Positions 11,791 to 24,100 of a stretch of 64,000 nucleotides of DNA are shown here, one piece after another. Source of the DNA: Mytilus trossulus (lineage: Eukaryota > Mollusca > Bivalvia > Mytilida > Mytilidae); NCBI RefSeq assembly GCF_036588685.1, contig NC_086386.1, forward strand, positions 45,803,878 to 45,867,877. Direction: 5' to 3'. The translations under genes were made by a program, and so were the position numbers. The notes beneath the pieces were generated by a model. That model made no database searches, had not been told where the DNA came from, and saw nothing but the letters and a program-made list of their open reading frames with translations. Numbering within the stretch: position 1 is the first letter of the stretch; each line of letters starts with the position of its first letter.

Positions 11791-13475
11791 CCTTGCATGT
11801 AAATTAGTGCGGTGACAGATGGCATATTTTTTTTAATTTAACCTCCCTACCGAACACACACCTATATAATATATTATTTTAATTTTGACATTTTTTCTAT
11901 TTCTACACTCAAGGTTATACAAACGATACTGTTTTGGCTTAGTAATGGTTTTTTTTATATACAAACCTGAATAATTAATATTTTTTTATCCCAAAAATGT
12001 TGGTTTTTTTAGTGATAGACTTCTCGTTGCATTTGTTTTTCACAATTATTGCTGCTTATTAGAAAACACACTGAAACTACAAATTTTTACAGAAGAATAC
12101 CTAAATTCAGGTGAATTGTCCTTCAATTAAGTCAATGCTTTCGTATTTATTGCAATTCATTTTATGGTTAATTGATAGTACTGTATACAGCTAAGTCTGT
12201 TCTCAGAAAATGGCACAAGAAAATTGTGTGAATGTTTGGCAATAGGAAAGTGAACTAGATGTGATGCTATCTAATAAGTGTTGCCAACGATGACATTGAA
12301 AGAATTTAAGATGGTGTGTATGTCCCCTATAAGGTTTCCCTGGCATCTTTACAGACAAGCAAATGAATGTCATAAAACCTTCCTAAACCACTTACCAGTA
12401 TTAGTATTAGATTTTCTATTAGATCTCTGTTAAATCTAAGATGGATTAATAGGGATGGTTTGAAGGCATTTTTTTCGAGGGACAAATGTCTTCGTACTTC
12501 ATAAGATACCTTGTCTTCACATTTAACGGAAAACCTGTGTGCTCAATAGAACATACTTACTTTGAGCAGAAGCTTTCATGTACAGACCTGTGTCCATGAG
12601 TGAAATGTGTAGAAATATCAAAACATGTCTTGTGATGGTTGATGAAAATGAAGATGATAAGAGATAACGCTTGATGTGATATATAGCTTGTTGCACTGGT
12701 AGTCACTGCCTCAGGTTAGGGGAGGGTTTGTGCCCCTTTAAAAAACTGAACCCCACCACATTCTGAATGTGCATGTCTCAAGCCAAAGACTGTAATGCAG
12801 TTGTTGTCGTTTGTTTCATATACTATAATTGGTTTTTTTTCTTATTTATTTTATACATTAATCAGGACGTTAGATTTTTCGTTTGTTTAACACTTTCCTT
12901 GTCCGGAATAGAAGACTATACAGTGTGGATTATTCTCATTGTTAAGTGGGTCTCATTGGGGTCTAAGCGTGACGCGGGATTGCCGATTTTTTGTAAGCGT
13001 GACACGGGAAAATCAAGTTATTGTGTCGTGAAAACGGGAAATGAGGTCTTGCGGGACCTGGGAAATGACAAAAAAATAGAATTGCTTACGTACATAGTGT
13101 AAGCGGGATACGGGAATCTGACAAAACAGTAAGCTGGATCCAGGATCGGAACCCCCCAATAAGACCCCCTGTTAAAGCCCGTACAGGACTAATATTGTTA
13201 ATATATGTATTAGTTGGTCTCTTTGTGTGAATGGTCTCATCGGCAATCATATCACATCTTCTTTTTTTTTATGGAATACTTTTGGAGTTTGTGGCAGTTA
13301 CAGGGAGAAAAAATGGGGGTATAATTATGAAACCGATTAGGTATGCAATAGACATTTACCAGAGTAATATAAACAACAACAGATAATACTATAGTTAGGC
13401 AGCTTACCACACTAATCATGCAAATAGTGATACAAGCATGAAACTGTGTAAGAACATGCCTTTAGGTGTATGTAA
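11791..13475. other. Intergenic stretch without a recognised gene
   Basis: This is AT-rich sequence without splice-consistent coding exons. It includes a repeat at 12946-13170. A reading frame over 12767-13102 overlaps that repeat and has no family features. Confidence 0.5.
12946..13170. repeat. Short TIR-like dispersed repeat
   Basis: The left end GTGGGTCTCATTGGGGT is inverted on the right as ACCCCCCAATAAGACCCCC. The interior has several variants of AAGCGTGACACGGGA / AAGCGGGATACGGGA, and TTAA-like bases flank it. It is probably a small non-autonomous element. Confidence 0.55.
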
Positions 13476-13483
13476 TCATATTA

Positions 13484-16400
13484 GGGGGGTAGCCACGAAA
13501 AAAAATCATCCGATCATGGCGGCCATCTTGGATTTTTGAAATGGCGTCTTCACAGCGGAAAGACATCATATTTATGGTTTGTTTTAGTTGTATTGTATTC
13601 AAAATGGAGTAAATCATTGTTATATAAGATAAAGTATCACTTTCGGTCAAATATCGGTCTATAACCCACTCCTGGTGTCATGAATATCCCGAATATGACT
13701 GTTTTATAACAATAATTATGTCAGTTGTTATATTCCACAAATCTTTGACTTATCTTCGATTACTACATTAGGTTCGATAGGTTATAGGCCAATAGAGGGC
13801 GCAATTTTATTCTAGTAAACCTTTTTGAGAGTGTGTGTTCTCATTGTTATAAGACGTGGCTCGGTACTTGTCTATCCGCAGTTCATATTTTTAGTTACGA
13901 AGTTTAATTTGCAATTCTGATCGGATATTGATTTGAAGGAATTCTATCATTATTATAAACACAATTCTATAATGATAATGTTGTTAATACATAAAATAAC
14001 ATAATAAGAACAGTAATCTTGAATTTTATACAATTTCTAGAATATTACTTGTGAGGTTTCTCTATGTAGCGTAAATTTATTCATGTTACAAACACACACT
14101 CCTTCGTGCACTTCTCTAATAGTTGATTAGTTTCACTCGGTTCTTGTTTGCTGTTGCATTTATTTATTGCTCAGATACTATTGCGTTATTGTTCTATAAG
14201 TTCATTGTTGGTTACTTTTGTTTATGTAATGTCTTTTACCATAATTATATCCTACATTGCTGATATTATCAATTTATCATTTGTGTATTACTTATTGTGT
14301 ATTTCACTAATGTCTATATAATCATTGTATTATGATTTTTTGTATCTTGCCTGACAGGGGCCCATGCTTGGTAAAATAAAATAATGTCTAAATGTCTAAT
14401 GTCTATAATAGTTACTAAATTTTTGAAATGGCGAAAAGAAATCGCTTATCAGCTTCTTCAGTAGATTAATGGGAAACTGATTGGACAAAATGTTGTTTGT
14501 GTCAGGAGGTCACAACAGACCTACTGAAATCGTCAGACGAAGGATATACAATGTTAGGCAAAAATATCCCTCTCTTTTATGAACTAAATGCCCTCCCTAT
14601 CCCTCTTGATATTCGGCGATTAAACCACGGAGAGGGCATTGAAAGCAAAATGAAAAAAGAAAATGCCAAGTACCATAATTTGTGTAGGATAAAGTTCAAT
14701 AACACTTAACTTGAGAGAGCACAGAAACGAAATATATCACCGATATCATTTGGAAGTTCTCGTGATTGTACGTCTCCTAAATTTTTTAGGTGTACTCCTC
14801 GTTTTAAAGATCAACAACAAAATCCAGTTAAAAATGTGCATAAATGTTTCATTTGTGATAAAGAGTCGCCTTTATCTGTCTTTAGAGAGGCTATGACAAT
14901 GAAACTAAACCAATGACTAGTGGATTGTGCAACAGCTCTTCAGGATAAACAACTGTTGGCAAAGCTGAGTAGTGGTGATGTTATAGCACAAGAGATGAAG
15001 TATCACCCGTCTTGTCTCGCAGCTGTATATAATAGAGAGAGATCAAGGACGAGACAAACAGAGATCGAAAGCAGTTGGACACAAGAGGAAACCATAATGA
15101 AAGAAACTGCATTAGCTGAGCTGGTCACATACAATTTTGAAACTCAAAGAAACTCTGAAGAGTCGGTTGTGTTTTGATTAGAAGACCTGGCAAACCTGTA
15201 CGAGGAAAGATTGGCACAGCTTGGTTCTTCTTCTGAACAGGTACATTCTACTGGACTCAAGAACAAGCTATTACGAAAGATGCCAGAATAAGAAGCACAC
15301 ACAAAGGGCAGAGATGTACTTTTGATGTTTAAAAAAGATATAGGACCAGCTTTATCGTTTGCTTGTGATTATAATGACACCATGCATATGGCAAAGACGC
15401 TCGAAATGATTCGTTGCCAATTAGCTACAATGAAGACAACTTTTTCTGGATCCTTGGTCTCTGAAGATATCGATGATAGCATACTCCCTCCATTGTTACA
15501 GTTGGTGAAAATGATTGAAGATGGACCTGATATCGAATCGCAGTTAGATAACGTTTCTACAAGGTCTGACTTAGCCTTGGCCCAACTGTTAATGTTTTAA
15601 TGGCAATATACCAGGCTCATAAACAGAATAACGCTATTGTTAAAGGTGTTGGTGGTGCTGTAAGGCTGATCGAGGATCCAGCCGCTTTGCGACGGTAGAT
15701 GGTGGCCGGACCAGAAACCAGTAGACTGATAAACCAGTTCGAGGAATATTCGTCCAGAAGAAAGAACACAGATGATAGACATCATGATAATTCTAAGTCT
15801 ATGCAAAAAGGTTTCATTGACAAAGTGAGAAGTCTTAAGACTGTCATGAATGATTATGGAAATCCATTTCTTGAGGATTCTTAAGATATTTACAAGATAG
15901 ACAGTAAAGATATTATACAAGCGGACACAGGGAAACGGTCACAAATTAAACAAATAAGTTGCAATCAGTATGCTGACTTGAGAAACAGAATGCAGAACAC
16001 GGCAAGCATCTATGAGCCTATTAAGAAAAATAATTTTCCGTTGTTCAGTCGCCAACCAAAGAAAAGTTCACGTGGAACAAAAAGCAAGCTTGACCTCGCC
16101 TGAGAAGACTGCATTTTGTTTTCAAGGCTTTTCATATCCTGCCAAAGCAGACAATGCGATTTGGAAGAGTTTTCAGCCACGAAAATCAGAAATTTCCTCC
16201 ATCTTTGTCTCAAAGTGGAAAAATCAATATTGTCGTCAAATCACAGCTAATGGAAATCCTAGAATCTAAGGGAAATTTACCCAGAGATGAACATGAGACA
16301 AAAATGGTACTTGTTGATGGTGCGGCTATGGTCAATTCAATACCACCGCATGGAACATACACTTTTGATGGATACGAAAAAGATGTGATTTTGTCGTACA

Positions 16401-17854
16401 TTATCAACCTTGCTTCAAAACATGCCAGAGTAGATGTTATCTATGATATTTACATAGAAAACAGTCTTAAAGCACAAACACGTAAAGCGAGGGGTGCTGC
16501 ATCCAGGAGGAAAGTTGTCGGCACCAGTAAGACTCCGAAAGCTTGGTCAAGCTTCCTTAGAGTGGACGAAAACAAAACGGAATTGTTTTATTTCCTTGCC
16601 GACAAAATTTGCTCGATTCAATCTGACAAAATTATTTTGTGACTTAAGACGAAAAAGTTTTGACAAATTCTGATGATGACCATGATGATCTCAGTCCGTG
16701 TAATAACGAGGAAGCAGACACAAGGATATTTTTTCATATCAAAAGTGCAGCTGAAAAAGGGTGTAAGACTTCACTGATATTCAGCTCAGACACTGATGTA
16801 GAGGTTTTGGCGGTGTCACTTTTCAAAACACTTCAAATAGAAAAACTTTGGGTTGCCTTTGGAAAAGCAAAAGACCTTAGATGGCTTCAAATTCAAGAAA
16901 TTAATCATGCTCTTGGTCCTAAATCAGAAGCTTTGCCATTTTTTCATGCTTTTACTGGATGTGACACGGTCTCCGCTTTTCATGGAAAAGGGAAGAAATC
17001 GGCATGGCAGACGTGGGAAATATTTGATGATGTAACCGAGGTTTTTGAAAGATTAAGTAAGAAACCTGAATTGGTCAGCGACGCTGATATGGAGTTGATA
17101 GAGGCATTTGTTGTGGTTATGTACGACAGACCTACAACAACATTTGACATCAACGAACCCAGACTTGAACTGTTTGCACGCAAACAAAGACAGTATGACA
17201 CCGTTCTACCAACTAGAGGTGCACTGCTTGAGCATACCAAACGAGCTACATACCAAGGTGGCCATGTATGGAGACAGGCAGTCATACATGATCAACATCT
17301 ACCTAGTCCTGATGATTGGGGATGGGTTAAGGAGAACGCAGATGGAAAGTGGATTTCTTATTGGACACAATTAGCAGCAATTGCTGCATCTTGTCAGGAG
17401 TTACACAAATGTGGCTGCAAAAAAAACTTGTTCTGGTAGATGTAAGTGTTACAAAGCTGGATTGACCTGTACAATATTGTGTTCATGTAGCTGTTAAAAC
17501 GGAATACATCGGAAAATATCGTAGAATACTACACTGATCGATTCTCCAGCATATCTAACATAATTATCGATATACCAAACCGTTTTTTTTTCATATATCT
17601 ATACCACTATTATTTCACTTGAGTGTACCAAGATTTTTCGACACGAACCGGAAGTGGTGAATTGTTTTTTACAATTGTTGTCTGTTTGACATATTTTCAT
17701 GTCATTTTATTGTATTTCAAATAGTTTTCATGACATATATAGCGTTTAAAATGGTAAGGACAGTTTTTCAATGTCAAAGATTGAGCAAAATAATGTCAAT
17801 TTTGAATTAAGATGGCCGCCGCGAAAAAAATCGAAAACATGTTGGCTACCCCTC
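13484..17854. mobile_element. 4.4 kb TIR element carrying a decayed nuclease-like gene
   Basis: The left end GGGGGGTAGCCA and the inverted right end GAGGGGTAGCCA are followed, at the same distance (base 36) on both sides, by GGCGGCCATCTT. Together this is about 50 bp of imperfect terminal inverted repeat. The bases outside form TCATATTA on both sides in inverted orientation, so the exact boundary is uncertain; the simplest reading is a TA target duplication. The only coding remnant inside is the pseudogene at 14428-17497. I saw no second, recognisable DDE transposase. The 5' part (13550-14427) is non-coding and may carry a fragment of another dispersed repeat near 13830-13880. Confidence 0.65.
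14428..17497 (+). pseudogene. Decayed gene for an invertebrate lineage-expanded protein with FEN/XPG-like motifs and a Cys-rich tail
   Basis: From an ATG at 14428 one frame runs to about 15600, interrupted by stops at 14467, 14707, 14914, 15175 and 15289. The reading then shifts to frame 3 (about 15601-16110, stops at 15696, 15882, 16101), to frame 2 (to about 16642), and to frame 1 (16660-17428). Frame 2 finally gives a Cys-rich end with TAA at 17495. Segments in order: an N-terminal zinc-finger-like part (WTKCCLCQ ... CRIKFN), a CFICDK motif, LSSGDVIAQEMKYHPSCLAA, a middle part with VAGPETSRLI and YGNPFLEDS, DGAAMVN, LRVDENKTELF, EEADTR, SSDTDVEVLAV, and HAFTGCDTVSAFHGKGKKSAW. I recognise the family as uncharacterised proteins abundant in bivalves, cnidarians and echinoderms. 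The last motifs resemble the XPG-I and helix-hairpin-helix parts of FEN-type nucleases (inference). The copy cannot make a full protein. Confidence 0.75.
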
Positions 17855-18191
17855 TAATATGAGAAAGTACTTCTTAATGAACGTCTATGCCAAATCCCTT
17901 GCTTGTATCACAATTTGCATGATTTTGTCAAATTTCGGTACTAAGCCGCCCCACTATAAGTATACTTGCATCAGAATGCAATATCTGTCTGTTATTTGTG
18001 TCTATTTGCAGCTGATATGGAATCGCAAATAGTTAAGTTGCTATCATCTTTTTAGCAGAGGTAAAAATCAAAATTTTAAAACAATTATATCTATTTTATA
18101 TAAATCAACCATAATGCATCATATACGATAGGGTTCAGTCATTGTCAAACACATTTCTTCTCCAATATATTACAACTGTACATTCATATTG

Positions 18192-21100
18192 TTAAGCTTT
18201 ATCCCACACATCTCCATACTGATTCTTTGCACCTGAAATAAAGAGAATATACTTTTTGAATAGCTATATTTAGGGTGAAACATTCAGATATATACAAACA
18301 ATACTTTATAGCCTGCAACAGTATTGTGTGCTTGTCTAAGGTTAGAAGAATCGCCAGACATTCTAAAATCATCTGCAACATACCCTTTCCAAAATTTTAG
18401 TCTTTTGTGAAAATGTTAGGTCTTTCAGTGCAAATGCAATACGTACATTTTATACTTTAATAATTTTATCCTTTAGAAGTTTGAACATGTTTATACATGA
18501 ACTAGTATCAAAGTAATATTTGTATGAGTTAGCAGTTGTCTAGGCTAAAAACAATATGGTAAAGACAATAAAGGCTTAAAAAAAGTCTGTTGTCCTACAG
18601 TGATGGAATTCAGGCTTGGCAATGAGGAATTACTTTACCTTTGATTTGAAAAAAAAATCTTTTTTTGCATAATATTAAAAAAAATTGCCTTCCTACACTA
18701 TGAGAACAATAAAGCCCCCTTTCTTCAAACATTGGTTTCGGCCCTGACCTATAGATATTTTTATATGATTTAAATACTAAAAAGTTTATGAATCATTGAT
18801 ATATATCCAATATCTCTTTTGTTCATCAATTACCATTTTCTTTCACATTTCAAGATCTGCATAATGGCATATCAACATAAATATACTATGGATAAGTGCT
18901 CATACTTTATCTGTTGAAAGAGGGTGATATTCAGGGGGGGATCCAGCCACTTCTAAAAGGGGGGATCCAACCCAGGATTAAGGGTGTGTGTGTGTGTTCC
19001 AACTAAAAGCATTAATCGTCAAAAAAAGGGGAGGTTCCAAAAAATTAAATAATGTTCTATTCAACAACAAATTACTTTCTTTATCATATAACTTGCTTAT
19101 ATCAATTCTAAATAGTAATTCCCCAAAAGTATTAAAAATTGTTGTGATCTATTTCAATGAATGCTTGTTGGTGAGAAACTCATTGTCAAAAGTTACTTGA
19201 TTTTTTATATTTCTCTCCTACTTATCCACTGTCACTCATTGTACATATGTTATTGTAGTTCGTCTATATCTTGTTGCCATAACAATTTATTGTTAATGTG
19301 TTAGTGCTAATAAAGTTATCTTATCTTAACCTTTATACTATTACAACTAAGGTTGCAAGTTGCAACTCCCTCAGGCAAAGTCGAATGTAAACCATTTTGG
19401 CTTTTCTCATCACTCCCTTTTTGGTTTTTATTCTTAAATACCTTATATATTTGTCTTCCAAAACCATTGACTCAAGCAAATATGATGAAGGTTATTCCAG
19501 AAAGACATGAAGTGCAAATCAGTATCATGTATTTTTATCTTTTTGAAAGACCATTGATAATCTGTTTATCGCTATTTTTCCTATGACATCGACGTCGTTG
19601 ATGTTTACATTGACAACGGCATGTGCATCCATAGTTTATAGCGATAATTTTCTATCTCAAGCAAGTAGCATGATATGAACAAGAGTGCACACACTGAAAT
19701 GTCTCGCCTTATTTACTGACCATTGATTTTATGTTGATAGTCCCAATTATAAAGCTTTACTACAAGTATCACATAAACTTAACATGATCAAAGAAAATGA
19801 GATCAAGGTCAGATAAACCAAACTGGAAATACATGTACACCTTACAATCATTCAATACACCAAATATAGTTGAATCTCTTGCTTATAGTTTCTAAGAAAA
19901 AGACTTAACCAGGAAAACTAAACATTGACTAATGAACCATGAAAATGAGGTCAAGGTCAAATGAACCATGCCAGACAGACATGTACACCTTACATTAAAT
20001 ATAGTTGACCTATTGCTTATAGTATCCAAGAAAAAAAACTTAACCATGAAAACTTAACATTGACCAATGAACCATGAAAATGAGGTCAAGGTCAGATGAT
20101 ACCTGCCAGATAGACATATACACCTTAAAATCCTTCCATATAACACATATAGTTGACCTATTGCTTATAGTTTAAGAAAAACAGACCAAAACACAAAAAC
20201 TTTACATTGAGCAATTCAATGAACCGTGAAAATGAGGTCAATGTCAAATAAAACCTTCGAGACTGACATATACATCATAAAATATTTCCATACACCAAAT
20301 ATAGTTGACCTATTGCATAAATTATTAGAAAAAAAGACGTCCAAAACACAAAAACTTAACTTTGACCACTGAACCATGAAAATGAGGTCAAGGTCAGATG
20401 ACACCTGCCAGTTGGATATGTATAGCTTACAATCATTCTATACACCAAATATAGTAGACCTATTGCTTAAAGTATCTGATATATGGACTTGACCATGAAA
20501 ACTTAACCTTGTTCACTGATCCATGAAATGAGGTCGAGGTCAGATGAAAACTGTCTGACGGGCATGAGGACCTTGCAAGACACACACATACTAAATATTG
20601 TTATCCTATTACTCATAATAAGAAAGAAATTAACATTACAAAAAATCTTAGCTTTTTTTTCAAGTAGTCACTGAACCATCAAAATGAGGTCAAGGACAAT
20701 GGACATATGACAGACAGAAACTTCATTACATAAGGCATCTATATACAAAGTATGAAGCATCCAGGTTTTAGTTAACGCCGCCGCCGCCAGATCACTATCC
20801 CTATGTCAAGCTTTCTGCGACAGAAGTCACAGGCTCGACAAAAATGATCACAAAACTAGATCAAAGGAAAAATACACAAAAAAGTGATCAGGTAAATAAT
20901 GTCCTTGATTAAATCACCTGAATCTGGAGAAAACTGTGGTCTTCTACGTCTACTACGTGTTTCCTCATCCTCTTGTGGTTGTTTATTAAAAGAATCATCC
21001 CTCTGTGAAAAACCGCTATCATTGTCTTTATTTTGTCTGTCGTTATCAGGATACACTGGTAACCTTGATGGATACATATCTTGTCTTGGTAATGGTGTAA

Positions 21101-24100
21101 CTTTCTGTCTACTTATCTGTCTGAGATCATCATATGTGACTGATTTCTTAACAGGTTGTTGTGTTTCTTGTAGCGGCTGGTCAGCTGAATAAAAAAACAT
21201 GTTACTGGTAAAACTTTGTTGTCCTGTAAGTACATGTACATGTACTAAGATTCAAAGTTAGCAAGAAAGAAGTATTGTCTTGACCTAATCAAATGAGGAG
21301 GTTTTCCATTTATGAATTCTTTAACACCATCCTTGATTTCTCAACTCCATCCTTGAATTTCTTTACATCATCTTTGAAAGTTCTGAGAAATAATTAATTT
21401 CTAAAATTTAATGTAGGGGAATTAGATATTTGAAATATTAGTTTCATTAGTATATCTTAAAATATATTGAAGTATTGCTCTCTTCACAAGGAAGAAATGT
21501 ACATTAATTAGGTTTATAAAACATTTAACCTTAACCCATGCTTGTTACAAATGCTTCGAACTTATTATTTAGTGATCCCAAATTACTTGTATTATGTCCA
21601 TGTCTTTTTCTTCTTTAAATTTTAAAGGTACAATGTATTGAAAATATTTGCCTTCAGAAATCCAACTTTATCTAACACTTATGTGTATTTTATCTATTAA
21701 AACAAGATGTTCTGTAAGCTTTTGCTCACCAGTTATATATATATATCATGGTGTAACATACCATACCATTGTTGTGTAGTTAACATCCTTTTCATTAAAC
21801 TTATATATCCCACGGAGAATTATGAGAAACGCTTAACTTATTAATCTTAAGTTATATTTACACCAGACTAGACTTGCACATTTTATTATTACACACTTAC
21901 AATTTGGTTTGTTAGTTTAATCTATATTGCAAAATATGTACTTAAGTAAAATCCATTGATTCGTTTCAACAACTTTCCTTTTGTTTTCATGTCTTTATGC
22001 TTATATTATTTGTTAGTATAATTTTATGATGCGTTCATTGATTAATGTGTATGTTTCTTATTGTTTTGTAGAAGATGTTGATAAGTTGTAAAAATTGTCT
22101 GATCCATTTGACATTTTAAACAATAAAATATGTTATAACTATGGTGCAACAGGTGAAAAACTTAAAAGTTAAAAGTTAAAAACCCATAACTCTGGAAAGA
22201 CAAAGCAGAAAATTTCCAAAATCGAAAGGGAAAAATCATTATAGCAATATAATCAGAACAATAGTTTTAAATTTTGTTGAAATCAATCTTTGCATTCTGG
22301 AGTAAGAAAGCAATATATGAATAATTGCCTTAAATCTGAGGGTTAAAGTCACATAACTCTGGAATGGCAATTTTTTTTTTTTTTTTTTAAATCAAAACAA
22401 AGTTTTCTTCTGTCAATCCTAATTTCATGATCATTGGTTAAAGCAAGCTTGAGTTATTGTACCATGTGTCAGACCATGGATGGACAAATGAATAGAAGGG
22501 AGGTTGGACTACACTATCCAATAACACATTCCGTCTACAAAGGATATATAAATAAAATGATTCACACAGCACAGCCTGATACGACCGCAGAGGTCGAACC
22601 CTGAACAGTTGGTGAAAGTTTGGACACAATATTCAAGCTTGAGACTGTCTAAATTTGGATTGTGATCAAATTTTTGACATAATATAGGTTTCTGACACAA
22701 AATAAATGTGGTGAAAGATCTCAAAACTCTGAAATGGGTTGAAATAATTGTATTAATTTTCAATTTCTTGCCATCATGGCTATTGTGCAATACTGTGCTA
22801 TTGCACAATACTGTGATATTGTGCAATAGTGTGCTACTGCCCAATACTGTGTTGTTGCGCAATACTGTGCAATTGAAGATTTCTTTCTATTGTGCAAGAC
22901 TGCTTCTTGCTATTGCACAATACTATGCCATTGCTCAATACTGTGCTATGTTGATTTCTTTCTATTGTGCAAGACTGCAATTGGATATTTCTTGCTATTG
23001 CGCAATACTATGCAATTTTGATTTCTGGATATTGGGCAGTATTGTGTTATTGCGTAATACTGTGCAATTGGATATTTCTTGCTATTTTGCAATACTGTGC
23101 AATTGATGATTTCTTGCTATTGCGCAATACTGTGCAATTGAAGATTTCTTGCTATTGAGCAATACTGTGCAATTGAAGATTTCTTGCTATTGAGCAATAC
23201 TGTGCAATTGAAGATTTCTTGCTATTGAGCAATACTGTGCAATTGAAGATTTCTTGCTATTGCGCAATACTGTGCAATTGAAGATTTCTTGCTATTGTGC
23301 AATATTGTGCTATTGCACAATACTGTGCAATTGAAGATTTCTTGCTATTGTGCAATATTGTGCTATTGCGCAATACTGTGCAATTGAAGATTTCTTTCTA
23401 TTGTGCAAGACTGCTTCTTGCTATTGCACAATACTATGCCATTGCTCAATACTGTGCAATGTTGATTTCTTTCTATTGTGCAAGACTGCAATTGGATATT
23501 TCTTGCTATTGCGCAATACTATGCAATTTTGATTTCTGGATATTGGGCAGTATTATGTTATTGCGTAATACTGTGCAATTGGATATTTCTTGCTATTTTG
23601 CAATACTGTGCAATTGAAGATTTCTTGCTATTGCGCAATACTGTGCAATTGAAGATTTCTTGCTATTGAGCAATACTGTGCAATTGAAGATTTTTTGCTA
23701 TTGCGCAATACTGTGCAATTGAAGATTTCTTGCTATTGAGCAATACTGTGCAATTGAAGATTTCTTGCTATTGCGCAATACTGTGCAATTGAAGATTTCT
23801 TGCTATTGTGCAATATTGTACTATTGCGCAATACTGTGCAATTGAAGATTTCTTGTTATTGCGCATTACTGTGCAATTAAGATTTCTTGCTATTGCACAA
23901 TACTGTGCAATTGAAGATTTCTTGCTAATGTGCAATACTGTGCAATAGTGCAATACTATGCAATTGAAGATTTCTTGCTAATGTGCAATTATGTGCAATA
24001 GTGCAATTCTATGCAATTGGAGATTTCCTGCGATTGCACAATACTTCATATAATAATTTACACATCAGTTTTGGTGTGTATCTCCTTCCATATCAGTATT

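Noticed and set aside
13484..17854. CRISPR, bacterial or viral origin for the element
   Set aside because: Base composition, family and repeats are all of the animal genome type; no capsid, polymerase or prokaryotic feature is seen.
20899..21192. 97-codon plus-strand frame
   Set aside because: Antisense shadow of OCIAD1 exon 8, which has matching phase and conserved motifs on the minus strand.
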